A stretch of 50,736 bases of DNA from Nemertoderma westbladi. Taxonomy: Eukaryota; Xenacoelomorpha; Nemertodermatida; Nemertodermatidae. Below, piece by piece: positions 19,901-30,805 of this stretch. The notes under the pieces were generated by a model. The model worked only from the letters and a program-made list of their open reading frames with translations. It ran no database searches and was not told the DNA's origin. The stretch spans positions 1 through 50,736 of the forward strand of contig JAUCBJ010005422.1 in NCBI GenBank assembly GCA_032718475.1, read 5' to 3'. Every line of letters begins with the position of its first letter. Within the stretch, counting starts at the first letter, position 1. The translations under genes were made by a program, and so were the position numbers.

Positions 19901-22900
19901 TAAATCGCATCAGGGATCCCATTGAGAGACTGCTCCGTGGAAATCAGAATGGGTTCCGTAAAGGTCGTGGGACCATGGAGCCCATTTTGGCACTTAGAAG
20001 GATAATTGAAGAGTTATCAAAAAAGAAAGACAGGCATCTGGCTGTTATCTTTGTTGACTTCTTCAAGGCCTTTGATTCAGTCTCTCGCTCACGTATGTTC
20101 AGCATACTTTCATTATATGGGATTCCTGATGAAATTATTGCAGCAATCAGATCAGTATACGATGGTTCGACAACATTTGTGTCTACTGTTGACGGTGACA
20201 CAGAACCATTTGAAGTGTTATGGGGCGTCCTCCAAGGAGACACACTTGCACCATTCTTGTTCATTATTGTGGTTGACTATGTTCTACGCATGTCCTTAGA
20301 TCATTATAATGATGATGGGGTGATGATAACTCCACCTACTGGCTCCAGAAGTCGAGGAAATCCTGCCAAGTACCTAACTGATCTAGACTTTGCTGATGAC
20401 TTAGGAGTACTCTCAGAATCATTAGAGGGAGCCCAACGGCTCCTCAGCCAGTGAACCTGACAGTTAACTTTGAAAGTCCTCAGCAAGTCTCTGATCGGAT
20501 GAGCATAAGCTCAAAGGATGGTATGCTTGAGCATGTGGACGACTTCTGTTACCTGGGATCATGGATCCGGAAGTCAGGTGAGGACCTTCGAATACGTAAG
20601 GGAAAGGCATGGGCAGCCTTGAATAGGCTTTCCAGGATTTGGAAGTCACCGAGAATTAATCGGAAACTTAAGGTCCGATTATTTAGAGCAGCAGTAGTTC
20701 CAGTACTCCTCTACGGGAGTCCATGCTGGGCTCTAACTGCTGAGGACACCAAATCTCTGGATGGCACATTCACAAGAATGCAACGCCGGGTTCATTGTGT
20801 CAAGTACAATGCACACATCTCCAACCAGACACTATATAACATTGGAGGTGTCTCATTGGTTCCCCCAAGCTTGACACTAGAACAAAATCGCCTCCGCTTT
20901 GCAGGACATTGCTTTCGCCGGGAGGACCAGCCAGTGCATAATCTTGTACTTTGGCAGCCTCATGGAGTGAATAAGCATGGTGGACAGCCCATGACTTTCT
21001 TGAGACGCATCTTAAAGGACACTGGCCTTAAAGATGCGGATGATCTAGCAAATGTCATGGGTGATAGGGAGTTGTGGCGGTGCAATTTTGTTGACAAGCC
21101 GGCACAGCATTCTTAAAAATGCAGCTGCAATGCAGCACGCCGATCCTAGTAGTAGTAGTAGTAAGTTGCGTTTCGGCAACTAGGTCACAAACCTCGTATG
21201 TAATGTAACTGTGACTACATTAATTATGAAAGTAAATTATAAATTATGACAAGTTTAAAAGTTAGTTATAGTTATTGATGGCAGAGTTGTTAATTGGTCA
21301 TTTATATGTATACATTGCCGGTTTGCACATATGGCAGTGATAAAATATGATTTTGTGGTCTGATTGATAAAGGTGGAATTTTTCTCCACGAAAATTAGAA
21401 CTAATCATTGTACGCTCTCCATTTTGGGCGCAAACTGATCCTGAGATATGTCGGATTCTAAATTTTGTCTACTGAGTCGAACGCCAGTTGAAAAACCAAA
21501 ATTGAAAAGGGGAATAGATAAACAGTACTGTGTGAATTAATATCAGATTGAATTATAATATCAGATTAAATTAATAGACTTATCATATATCGAATAATAT
21601 GGGGACAATATACAGTATGGAATTAATAACATCAGTTTCTAAATAACTCAAAGTAGTGTTGGAGTAGGCTTGGGTAAAATAATGTAGAATGTAAATGAAT
21701 AATGGGAAACGTAATGAGGCAAAGGTAATAAATAATACTGATTTGCTCTGCCATATGTTGATACAATGCGATGGTGACGTTGAGATTCCATCTATCTCTA
21801 TACTGTAGGCTCTATACAGTATCCAGTTGGCCTTTGTTTAGGAGTCGAAAACATTCATAGTCTATATTTTCCTATTTGTTTAGAAGTGGCCGAAACACAT
21901 CTATCAGTTGCCGAAACGCATCTATCAGTTTGCCTAAGCGCATCCTGTTAACAGTTGTCGAAATGCAACTATGAGTTGCCGAAATGACACTATGAGTTGC
22001 TGAAATGCATCCCTCAGTTGCCGAAACGCAACCTTGTTACCATGTTGCCAAAACGCGACTACGAGTTGCCGAAACGCGGCTCTAACGCTACTATCAGTGC
22101 CGAAACGCGACAACAGCCACCTACGCATCCAATTTAGTTACTATACCTAACCTTATACCTTTTACAAACATTTACCAATGACATTGTATGGTTATTACCA
22201 AGTTAGTTCTGTGTTTTAGCAACGAGACCATACACTTGTTAGTGGATATAGTGATGATTAGATTTAGATGGGTAAAATTTCCAATCCAGTGAAATTGTCG
22301 TGACAAAAAAACTAATAGTTATACACTATTAGTGAAAAAGTTCATTCCAAATTCATTTCAAATTCAGAGTGCATCTCTAATCAGATGGACTTGTCCATGC
22401 AATCATTATGTTTTCTATATAATATTGCAAAGTAAAAATATAAGCCATCACCGACTTGTGACATTAGATCTCTGGCAGCCACTCAATAATGATGCCTTGT
22501 TACACTGATTCACATGTTTTTAGCACATAATTTTTTTGTCCACTAACCCTATTGTTTTATTGTTTCCTATATATACAAATTTAAGTTATTCAAATTACTA
22601 TGTTGTATTATTACATATTACATAGGCCTATATTACAGAATATTTGCAACATCAAATACAATATGTGAATTGAGTAATTTATATTATTTTTAATTGCTTC
22701 TTTACTCAGGGCAGAACATGCTGTTGTCATGGTTGGATATGATGATGAGGCATTCAGTGGTCAAAACAAAGAGTGTTTCCAAGTTCCTGATGAATTAGAC
22801 AACAACATCATTATATTCGATTGTTACACTCCTGTTGCCGGAAGATATATCATCATTGAGAAAGAAATTGGAGGGGTATTGAGTTTCTGTGAACTTTATG

Positions 22901-22923
22901 TTTGGGGTTACTTGGTGTATTGA
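16979..22923 (+). CDS. Secreted PAN/apple + F5/8C (fucolectin-like) protein, gene 1
   Basis: Three exons join in frame: 16979-17406, 17880-17999 and 22710-22923 (762 nt, 253 aa), with GT-AG introns of 473 and 4710 bp. Residues 1-21 are a likely signal peptide (MILFATCSF core). Residues 25-100 form a PAN/apple-like domain with Cys52, 56, 62 and 74 (GCASVCAKRSECKSF). From about 102 to the end is an F5/8 type C/fucolectin-like fold: NAIDGK (128-133), SC..TST, SWWRVDM spanning exons 1-2, then VVMVGYDDEAF and FCELYVWGYLVY at the C terminus. Such proteins are secreted carbohydrate or surface binders; an immune or adhesive role is inference. The canonical F-lectin sugar motif is not obvious. Intron 2 carries a nested transposon, and a LINE tail begins at the stop codon. 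A paralogue starts at 35436. Confidence 0.88.
17540..17716 (+). pseudogene. LINE 3' fragment in intron 1 of lectin gene 1
   Basis: The + frame reads GKRNHGHPAMTYITNFKV, two stops, then NREAWKYLIPSSLDL, ending in a (TAG)n tail at 17704-17715. It matches the C-terminal tail seen in the LINE at 18.3-21.1 kb (GGQPMTFLRRI...MGDRELWR) with the same (TAG)n terminus, so it is a heavily 5'-truncated relative. Confidence 0.6.
18311..21163 (+). mobile_element. LINE inserted into the left arm of the foldback element
   Basis: This APE-type non-LTR element ends in a (TAG)n tail (21147-21163). Foldback arm motifs lie on both sides (to 18310 and again from 21164), so the insertion is younger than the foldback. 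It is 5'-truncated inside the endonuclease. No clear target duplication is visible. Confidence 0.75.
18313..21116 (+). pseudogene. LINE endonuclease-reverse transcriptase, frameshifted
   Basis: The open frame 18322-20454 starts inside the endonuclease at VQEHR (catalytic Glu). It then shows GDFNAS (121-124), QIDHILFR and SSDHRLL, so only the extreme N terminus of the endonuclease is missing. RT follows: LVPVPKKGN and SFRGISLISIAAK (about 507), VDFFKAFDSV (Asp near 579), GVLQGD and DFADD (689-693). At 20450 the frame shifts and about ten residues usual after LLS are missing. The second frame (to 21116) gives the thumb and tail: FCYLGSW, VPVLLYGSPCWALT, SLDGTFTRMQRR, RLRFAGHCFRR and MGDRELWR. 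GVLQG replaces the usual GVPQG. One frameshift plus 5' loss make this copy inactive. Confidence 0.8.
21164..21888. other. Interior of the foldback element
   Basis: Apart from one arm motif at 21169-21183 (GCGTTTCGGCAACTA) this is AT-rich non-coding sequence. No transposase, THAP or DDE fragment was found. Confidence 0.5.
21889..22115. repeat. Right arm iterations AGTTGCCGAAACGC
   Basis: About ten degenerate copies of AGTTGCCGAAACGC, spaced roughly 15-30 bp, inverted relative to 18197-18310. A 64-aa minus ORF with repeated FRQL is a by-product of these repeats. Confidence 0.75.
22125..22709. other. Remainder of lectin gene 1 intron 2
   Basis: AT-rich intron sequence ending in a pyrimidine-rich tract and the acceptor TTTACTCAG|G at 22701-22710. 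No further gene is seen. Confidence 0.6.
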
Positions 22924-23275
22924 ATGAATGAATGAATGAATTGAATTTTAATGTCATGGGCTCATGCCCCCAGCCGATAGCGGCTTACCAGACACCAGAT
23001 TATAATAATGCACAGCACTATAACACAAAAATATATATATATATATAACACAAAACTGAATATAGCTGAAATATATGATAGAGAAAATATTCGAATTTAC
23101 AAATCAGTAATCAATTACAAATGATTGTACAATATATTTTTCCGTTCATCAAACAATGAAGATAAATATTTAACCGCACCAACTTGATTATCGCACATGA
23201 AATATTTAAGTTTTTGTTGATTATTTAATTTACGTATATCTAGTGGTATAGAAGAGCGGTCTAAAGCATGTATTA
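22924..23275 (-). pseudogene. LINE 3' end abutting the lectin stop codon
   Basis: On the minus strand, 23269-23109 reads SSIPLDIRKLNNQQKLKYF, MCDNQVGAVKYLSSLFDERK and NILYNHL then a stop. It has the look of the C terminus of a LINE ORF2 (conserved LRKL...KLKY pattern), which is moderate evidence. It is followed by a 3' UTR with GGGGGCATGAGCCCATGACA and a (TTCA)n tail at 22921-22942. The tail overlaps the TGA of lectin gene 1, so the gene's 3' UTR begins inside this LINE. An AT dinucleotide run lies at 23030-23047. Confidence 0.55.
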
Positions 23276-23888
23276 GAATCCATTACATGCTAGATAATTA
23301 TTCCTTGTAAAATAGTTAGATACCTTCCTGGTATTGACCCTATCATGTATTTATGGTTTGATAATTTTGTTTAGGTATCCTCTGCTTTTTTTATAGGTTG
23401 ACTGTTTAATGTTTTGCCTGTGTTAGTGTTCCTAAGCATAGTATTGTTTATTATATTGGTGTGCAGTTCGGAGCCGCATCTAATCATGTGAGGCATTATG
23501 GGAGAAAAGAGGGTCTCTGTCAATTAATGAAGCAGAGATACCTTTCTTTGGTCAAGGTTGGTATGGTAGGTAATATTTATAGGTAGGTGGTACCTGTGAC
23601 AACATGTGTCCGCCCAGGACAAATGTTCGGAAAGTCGACAATACTAGCAAAATCTCTAATGATAGCTTATGGTATTTTTTTTGTAATTACTTCTTCCTAC
23701 AATATCGTCACTAATCTTCAACCGTACCAGTTATCAGGAGGCGTTAAAATATCCCAATTCAAATAGTTACTGTTTGGCCGGTCAAAATGACTACCAATCA
23801 GTTATTGAATTAGTTGCTTCTATGTTAGTAATAAAGCCATAAGATACTGCCATTTCAAGCCATTTCAAAATTTCCAGAACATTAATTC
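23276..23888. other. Intergenic DNA, no gene
   Basis: AT-rich sequence with no ORF of note and no clear repeat. It may include more of the decayed LINE upstream of its visible C terminus, but I could not follow a reading frame. Confidence 0.4.
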
Positions 23889-24082
23889 TTAACCCTTTGC
23901 GTACCAACACTTAATAAAGGCGGCACACTGCCGCCTTTTTTTTGCAAATAATTCAGGACAATGCTCATTAAGGCGGCAGTGTGCCGCCTTTATGTAATTA
24001 TAACTTCACCCCCAGGGCGGCAGAGTGCCGCCTTTACATATATTATCCTGACCCCCAGGGTGGCAGGGTGCCGCCTTTTTTA
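23889..24082. repeat. TTAA-CCCTTTGCG end plus GC palindrome array
   Basis: Starts with TTAA (23889-23892) and CCCTTTGCGTACC, which resembles a piggyBac-type end. Then come four hairpins with AAGGCGGCA / TGCCGCCTT arms and 3-nt loops (CAC, GTG, GAG, GGG) at 23916-23938, 23970-23990, 24014-24035 and 24058-24079. The last three repeat with a period of about 45 bp, including an ACCCCCAGGG spacer. No opposite end is seen, so this is probably the left part of a broken TTAA-type element. Confidence 0.6.
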
Positions 24083-24440
24083 AAAATGCTCTTAAACTTT
24101 CTTATAACTATTGGGACGGAAAAATTGAGTTTATATTCGTGTTGGGCAGGAAAAACTGGTCTAGAAAAGTTAATTTAATATTGCTTGAATGGATATTGGT
24201 TTGAGGGCATTTTAAAATACATAATTTATGCAATTTAATTTCAATTTTGCCAAAAATTTGTTACAAAAAATTAAGGCAGCAGTGAAAGCTACATTATATA
24301 TTTAATATAGAGAACATACCCGGGGGTAAACGCCACGCTTGTTTTTATATATATATAATATATATATGTACAAATGTCAAAGCATCCAAATAAGGGCCAC
24401 AGCATAGTAGTTTTCGACCAGCCTTTAGAGCTATTTCGTC
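24083..24440. other. Intergenic DNA, no gene
   Basis: AT-rich sequence between the palindrome array and the 3' end of the - strand LINE, with an AT dinucleotide run at 24347-24367. No gene or repeat recognised. Confidence 0.4.
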
Positions 24441-27400
24441 TATAATAATAATAATAAATGATATTTGTATTTGGTGTTGCAGGTGCCCTTAGGGAGTATT
24501 TACACTCTTATCAGGGCGCCTGCAGCTGCCACACTAATCTAATTTACAATTACCGGTAAACAAAAGGGTTTTCAGTTCGCGCCTAAATGAGTCATAGGTC
24601 ATCATGGATTCAGTTGATCGGGTCGATGGCGGTAGTTTATTCCACAAACGAGGGGCAAACGAGTAGAAGCTCTTCGATGCTAGGGTGTTTTTCACAAGTG
24701 GGACAGAAAGCTTTGAGAGATTGCTGGATCGCAACATACGGGTATCCTCAAGGATAGATATTTCATTGCGCAAATAAGTCGGGGCAGTCCCAGACAGACA
24801 TTTAAATGTGATACAAACAAGCTTATAATTAATCCGTGATTCAATGGGCATCCCCTGGCAGCCAGTGAAGGGATTTCAGCATTGCCGTTGCCGAGGTGTA
24901 CTTGTATTGTCCATTGATAACACAATATCGCGGAGAATGAGTAACCAATCTTGCAGCGCTGTTTTGTATCATTTGTAGACGTTTAACTACTGATTTAGCG
25001 GATGTTTTAAGGACAGCGTTTGAATAGTCGATTCTGCTGGTTATGAATGCATGGACTAGGGTTTCTAGAGCTGAAGTTGTAAGGTAAGGCCGAATTTTAT
25101 ACAAAGACCGGATATAATATTTCGATTTCGCTGCTGTTGCTACTATCTGATCTTTAAATTTCAATTCACTATCAAACACAACTCCGAGAGATTTAACCTT
25201 ATCAGAGAAATCTATCTTAACGTTTCTGTATACAATTGTTCTAGCATTCAGAGGTATCTTCATTCTTTGTTGTTTCGTGCCATATACAATCAGTTCAGTT
25301 TTATCTGGGTTAATTTGTAGGTGATTAACGTCCATCCAATCAGCAACAATATGTAGCACAGCAGTGATACGAGTCTTCAGGGTCTCTATATCTTCAGCAT
25401 ATCCAGTCACAAAGAATTGTGTGTCATCAGCATAGTTAGCACCTTTCACTCCTAATGCATCCACACGCCAGAACAGGTCAGTCATATACGCATTATAAAG
25501 TGCTGGCCCAAGGATACTTCCCTGAGGCACGCCGGTTTGAAGCAATGTTTTATCAGATGTACTCTCATCAATTTTCACGCATTGATGTCTGTCAGCTAAA
25601 TAGGACTCAAAGAGATTAAGTGCAGCACCAGTGAACCCAAATTCTTTACTGAACTTAAATATAAGGTTTTTGTGATGGACAGTGTCGAACGCCGCACTCA
25701 AATCAATATAGGAGCACAAAGTAACTTGTTGATTTTCTATTCCCTTAAGAAATTTATTTAGAAGAAATAGATTAGCAGTTTCAGTGGAATGGTGCCGTCT
25801 GTAACCAGACTGTGTCTGGTGAAAATCTAGCTGTGGTGTAGCTCTATAAAGTATCACTTTCTCAACTACCTTAGATAAGAAACTAAGGTTTGACACTGGT
25901 CGATAATTTTTTAATATCTCAGCATCCAACTCCGGTTTCTTTAAGAGAGGTCTTACAATAGACTGTTTAAGAAAGGCTTGGAATTCCGCATCTGCTAAAA
26001 CCATGTTTATATACATCGTTAAGGGCTGAATAACAATGGGAATTACCGATTTAAATAAAGGCGTTGGCATACAGTCCAGTTCGCAAGTTGCATTTGACAT
26101 CTTCCTTATGAGTTGAGCTAAGTCCTCCTCTTGAAAAGGCTGAAATTCACAAAAGTCTGTTTTATACAATTTTGGGAGATTATTACATCGACTGCTCGTA
26201 TTGAATGTCAACATAATAGTGTTAATTTTTTCAGTGAAAAAATGTGAGAACTTTGTTGCCAACTCAGCACTATTGCCATGCTTAATCGGTAAAACAAGGT
26301 TTCCTCCCTTTCCCAATAACCTTTTGAACTGTTTCCACAGAAGTTTTGAGTTAGTCGAATTGGTATTAATATAATCGCAGTAAAACGCCCTTGTAGAATC
26401 GCGAAGCAATTTCGCTAGGTCCGACTTTGCTATATTTAAATTAACTTTGTTCTGCTCAGTCCGTTCTTTGTGAAACGCAAGTTCACACCGTCTCTTCTCC
26501 TTCCGTTTAGTCTGGATCCCCTCCCTATCTTCCTCCCTGATTTTCGAGTGTTTAGTGTTGATCTTTACAATCTTCTCTTTCATGGGAACATGTCGTTCAA
26601 ACAAATTCCTCAGGTTCTTTACCCACGCCCCAAACCCTTTGCATGTTAAATCTCCACTACTCTTATCCAATCCATTAACTTTCAGCTCCGTTATAAATTT
26701 ATCCTTATCAAAGTTTTTCCAGGCTCGAAAACTTCTCCGTTCCTCATAAGATTTAGAGATATTTCTGGACAGATTCGATATCCATCGCATACTGGCATGA
26801 TCACTAAACACTTCGTCTATAGGATCCAGATCAACATCAGCGATTTTATAGCCCAGGCTAGCTACAAAATCTAGAGTATGACTGTCCTTATGCGTTGGAC
26901 CCGTCTTCTTGAAATCGAAACCGTGTGTCTCCAATAGATATTGGAACGACTTGTCAGATTCTAACCATAAATTTACTTCGCCAAAAATAGTAATTGTGTC
27001 GAACTTTAACGACATGTCTTCCAATGTACTATCAATAATTTTCTTATACTCGACAATTGAAGTTGGATACCTTTTACTATTTGGGAGGCGATGAATGACC
27101 ATGAACAAGTCTTTGTCGGTTGCTAGAAGCAAGGATTCAAACTGTTCATTAGCCGGGATGGGTATTTTTCGCAGTTTCACCGAGTTGTGCGCTATAACGG
27201 CCACCCCTCCTCCAGTACAGTCTTTCCTCGTCAAATGCCGATTATAGTAATCCTCCGGAGTGGCGAGATTCAAGAACTCAACGTTGTTCCATAGCTCGAC
27301 TATGAATACTAAGTCTAGCGTTCTAGCTATTATGTCCTCTTTGACAGCATACACTTTATTCTCATTCAGCGAGCGCACATTCTGATACATGCATCTTAGG

Positions 27401-27600
27401 GAATATTCCTTATCAGCACACCCTCGCCGTCGTTGAGTTTGTTTCTCCGCCATTACTTCAGACACTGGAAATACGAGTGCATTGACCAGTAGGAGCAACG
27501 CCGTGACTACTGGTATGAAGAAAACCAAGTCACGACGTATTACTGCCATGATAGGAACAGAATTAATGGAGTTATCGTAGCGAGTTTAATCTTAGATAAT
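24441..27600 (-). mobile_element. CR1/L2-like LINE, nearly full ORF2
   Basis: The 3' end is at the ATAATAATAATAA microsatellite (24441-24455, a (TTAT/TTA)n tail on the minus strand). A 3' UTR with a GGCGCCTGCAGC-type hairpin against GCAGGTGCCC follows (24478-24530). ORF2 runs from 27549 to 24534 with one frameshift. The 5' limit and any ORF1 are not resolved; nothing coding is visible upstream of 27549 before the A-rich stretch at 27700. Confidence 0.75.
24534..27549 (-). pseudogene. LINE ORF2 endonuclease-reverse transcriptase, one frameshift
   Basis: The 902-aa frame (27549-24841) starts at a true ATG. Residues 8-30 are strongly hydrophobic (FFIPVVTALLLLVNALVF), unusual for ORF2. The endonuclease follows: QNVRSLN (56-62), VELW (Glu85), GGGVAVI, then GEVN (190-193) where GDFN is usual, and SDH (249-251). 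RT: NYRPVS (548-553), QSGYRRHHSTET, YIDLSAAFDT (Asp616), GVPQGS (673-678) and NYADDTQF (Asp708-709). At LHWLP a roughly 10-bp insertion with a short TGCC duplication at its edges shifts the frame. The final 100 residues (PIESRINYKLVCITFKCLSG, FAPRLWNKLP, FRRELKTLLF) continue in the next frame to 24534, a tail typical of CR1/L2-type LINEs. Two lesions (Asp loss, frameshift) suggest inactivity. Confidence 0.85.
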
Positions 27601-27959
27601 TGTAGAATTTACAGAATACTGAAATCACCATTCATATAGGCCTATGTCAGTAGCAAAAATTGTACCGGTACAGAGTAGTATAGTGCGGTCCGATCAGTTA
27701 AATAAAAAAAAAAAAAAAAATAAAAAATAAAAATATGCTATATATGTATATGTCTATGTGTATGTTGAATGACTAAGGTTGTGAATATCACCCCCAATAG
27801 TTTAATACTCTGGACCACATTAATAGAAAGGTAGCCCAACTTGAGTGAAAGTGGTGTTACATCTGATTGCTTATTTAACCTGCTGGTTAAGACGCGGATT
27901 ATTTTGCTCAAAAACGACTTTCCATTTTTCCCCCCACATATTTATTTAGTGCTAATCCT
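27601..27959. other. Non-coding DNA with an A-rich run
   Basis: An A-rich tract at 27701-27735 is broken by a few T bases, followed by a TATATGTATATG-type stretch. The remainder is unremarkable. No gene is seen. Confidence 0.4.
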
Positions 27960-28410
27960 CCTGCATCTGGGTGAGAGATAGATCTCAGTTGGCTTCGCTA
28001 AGAATTAAGCAGTATAATGAAAAATCATCCGCATATATTGCCATTGGATTTGAAAGGTCTGTCACCAGATCATCAATATACACCAGGAAGAATGTTGGAC
28101 CCAGGAGTTATTGCAGGGGAACAGAAGCATTAATACATCTCGTTGGGAGCATTTGCCCTCAACAACCACTCAAATACTACAGTTGAGTATATATGATTCC
28201 AACTAGGATAGTAGCTTTTCACAGATCCGCCATGCCTGCCCAGCATGCCAAACATGATCAAAAGCGTTCTTTATATCCAGTGCACCAACTATGACTTCAA
28301 CCTGGACCTTTTAAAGTAGGTTCCAGCTGGTACTCAGAAAAGTAAGTAGGACAGTAGCAGAATGCCCGGGACGAAATCCAAACTGAAACTTAGTGAACAA
28401 CTTCCTAGAG
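27960..28410 (-). pseudogene. Reverse transcriptase palm fragment
   Basis: Minus-strand pieces in order: FQFGFRPGHSATVLLTFL (28391-28338), GALDIKNAFDHVWHAG (catalytic Asp, near 28285-28238), LLGPTFFLVYIDDLVTDL (near 28117-28064) and NPMAIYADDFSLYC (catalytic pair, near 28060-28020). An in-frame stop interrupts the VPLQ motif and frames shift between blocks. The order and motifs are those of a non-LTR reverse transcriptase. Only about 150 residues remain and neither end of the element is visible. Confidence 0.7.
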
Positions 28411-28679
28411 AATACTGAAACTAATGCTTATACAGTGCCAGGTTGGAACGATGTATTGAGCGATTTGCATGGGCTGGCCCGCCATGCATTCCTGCTCTGG
28501 AGTGCGTTGGTTATGGTTAGTCCTCGTAATGGCGATATACATAGGAAAATGTATAGCATGTAAAAGTAGGAAAGTAGGAAAGTAGTAGGAAAAGTAGTAG
28601 TAGTAGGAAAATGTATAGTAGTAATATCCCAACTGCCACTACAAAAGATGATGTTGTAGGGGATGTTAATATTAGTATT
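28411..28679. other. Spacer with AGTAGG/TAG repeats
   Basis: Contains a GGAAAGTAGGAAAGTAGTAG-type microsatellite at 28563-28610 between two RT fragments on opposite strands. No gene is seen. Confidence 0.4.
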
Positions 28680-29060
28680 AATGTGCATGGTTTTATACCT
28701 AATAGTATGATTTACACCATCGTTTCTCCCATTGTTAAGAGTAAAACTGGTAAGCTTACTACTGATTCTGCTAATTATAGACCTATTTCGTTGATGTCTA
28801 TACTTAGTAAACTATTTCAAGTAATTCTTTTACAAAGAATACGGGTTTTTCTGGACACTGGTTGTCATCAATTCGGATTTATAAAGGGTATGGGTACGGA
28901 AAAGGCTATTTACGCAAATAAGGAAATAATTAAATTTTTTCTGGTAGTAGGTATTATTTTTTATAACCATTTGCTGTGTGTGCTATTATACATTCATTTA
29001 TATACTGTACGATATGTCCCGTCGGACGAAGTAAAATAAAATAATAATAATAATAATACA
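28680..29060 (+). pseudogene. LINE fragment: RT fingers joined to a 3' end
   Basis: The + frame gives VHGFIPNSMIYTIVSPIVKS, NYRPISLMSILSKLFQVILL and HQFGFIKGMGTEKAIYANKE. It then switches to non-RT sequence (from about 28935) and ends in a 3' UTR with a (TAA)n tail at 29036-29059. The palm, with its catalytic residues, has been deleted, so the copy is internally deleted rather than just 5'-truncated. The NYRPIS...QFGF order is that of a non-LTR element; the clade is not fixed. Confidence 0.65.
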
Positions 29061-29193
29061 TATATACATTGTTTGGTGTATTTGTTATTGTTTTTATATA
29101 TTGTATAAATAAATCTATCATCGGTGTTTTTTGCCCACGATATACAGGAGGTTAGAATATACGAAATTCACAAATTCGGGAAATTCTTTGGGA
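29061..29193. other. Short AT-rich spacer
   Basis: Non-coding DNA between the LINE tail and the TTAA element. Nothing recognised. Confidence 0.4.
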
Positions 29194-30805
29194 TTAACCC
29201 CATTAGTACCGGGCTATAAAATGTTGTACAAATACCGGGGGGGGGGGGGGGGGGGGGGTCATATTGACCGCACCCTCTAAAATCTACAAATTCTTTAGAA
29301 AACGTCTGATTTTTTGTTTGTACGTAGGTATCACTAGTCTGGATCCGACCGAAAAAAAAAATTTTCGAAAAAATGTATTGGGGTGGTTATATTGCAGCAC
29401 CAAAATTACAAGTAGTGCACAATTTTCACAAAATTTGAAAGTTACATTTTTCGGCTAATTGTATTTCAATACAACGGGCGCAAAATACATTGGAAAATAT
29501 TTAAAAATGATATGATTACTATAAATGGCTGTTTAGTCCTCTCTGCGTAGGAAAAAAATGAAAAAAACAAGTAACCAGCACTTTTCACTTAGAACACAAA
29601 ATTTTTAATTCACTTATACAATGCTATAAATTCACATTTTCAGGTTTTATAGGGAGCTGATTCTAATGGAATACATTTCTAATATGCCAGATCATTGCTA
29701 CTTGTATTTTTCGGCGTAATTTGGCAAATTTTGGTGCTAGCACAACATTTCGTACCAATCACCAAAAAGTACAAGTTTGCGATGTCCAGTGCTGTTTTTA
29801 TTGATTCCATCGGATTTAGGACCCTCATAAACCCGTATAACGCAAGAAACAAGATGATACTAGCTACTGATCAATTTGCTTACTTTCCAAAATTTGGTGC
29901 TGGCACCACAATTTTCACCCACCGGCGAAAAATACAAGTTTGAAAACTGTTATGAAATTTGTACTTATTTCATTGAATTCAGAACCCTCACAAACCCGTA
30001 TAACGCAAGAAACGAGGTGACACAATCAATTGATATATTTGATGGTTTTCAAAATTTGGTGCTAGCACCACATTTTGCACCCACTTCCGAAAAATACAAG
30101 TTTGATATATCTAGTTCGATAATTATATATTCCATTGAATTCAGAATAGCCATAAAGCTCTAAAACGCAAGATATAAATTGTCACAAGCAATTTTATCTA
30201 TTGAATGGATTTTCAAAATTTCGGGCTAGCACCAAAATTTGTACACAGCACCTCCATATATTTTAAATCCTCCTTCTAAATCCTCCATAAACCATCCTAT
30301 TTTTAAAAATACAAGTTTGATACGCTTGGTGCAACTCGTATATATTTCAGCGAAACCAGAACCCGAAAAAACCCCAATTGCGTAAAAAAACAAGTTGCAA
30401 TCAATCACTTTACAAAATTGATATATTTCAAAATTTGGTGCTGGCACCAAAATTTGGCACCCGCCGAAAAAAACAAGTTTGAAAATTATAAATCAATTTA
30501 TATGAATTCCATTCAATTGCTAACACCAAAAAACCGGTGTAAATCAAAAATAGAGATGGTACAAATCATATTTAATGAAATGTAATTTTCAAAAAACGTC
30601 TCAAAAAAAGTGCCAAAAGTAGGGTTAAAAAATGGTGCTATAACTCGAAAACTACTCAATATTTTTGAAAACGGTTTTCACTACTAGGAAGACAATAGAT
30701 TTTTAGGAAAAGTCATAAAATTTCAGATTCCCAAATGCGTTAGTTTCAGAATTATAATAAAAAAAACACGGGGGGGGGGTCATATTGACCCACCCCCGGG
30801 TTTAA

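Larger units (their letters stand above)
18190..22115. mobile_element. Foldback transposon with GCGTTTCGGCAACT arms in lectin intron 2
   Basis: The ends are flanked by a perfect 9-bp direct repeat GCCACCTAC (18181-18189 and 22116-22124), a target-site duplication. The termini are inverted: GTCGCGTTTCGGCA at 18197-18210 and its complement at 22098-22111. Each arm iterates a degenerate GCGTTTCGGCAACT motif: about five times on the left (18197-18310, resuming at 21169-21183 after a LINE insertion) and about ten times in inverse on the right (21889-22115). The remaining centre (21190-21888) has no ORF. A 9-bp duplication is typical of MULE-type and some foldback elements; no transposase is present to decide. 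Removing it would leave an intron of about 780 bp. Confidence 0.8.

Noticed and set aside
21934-22128. 64-aa minus-strand ORF with FRQL repeats
   Set aside because: Direct product of the iterated foldback arm motif.
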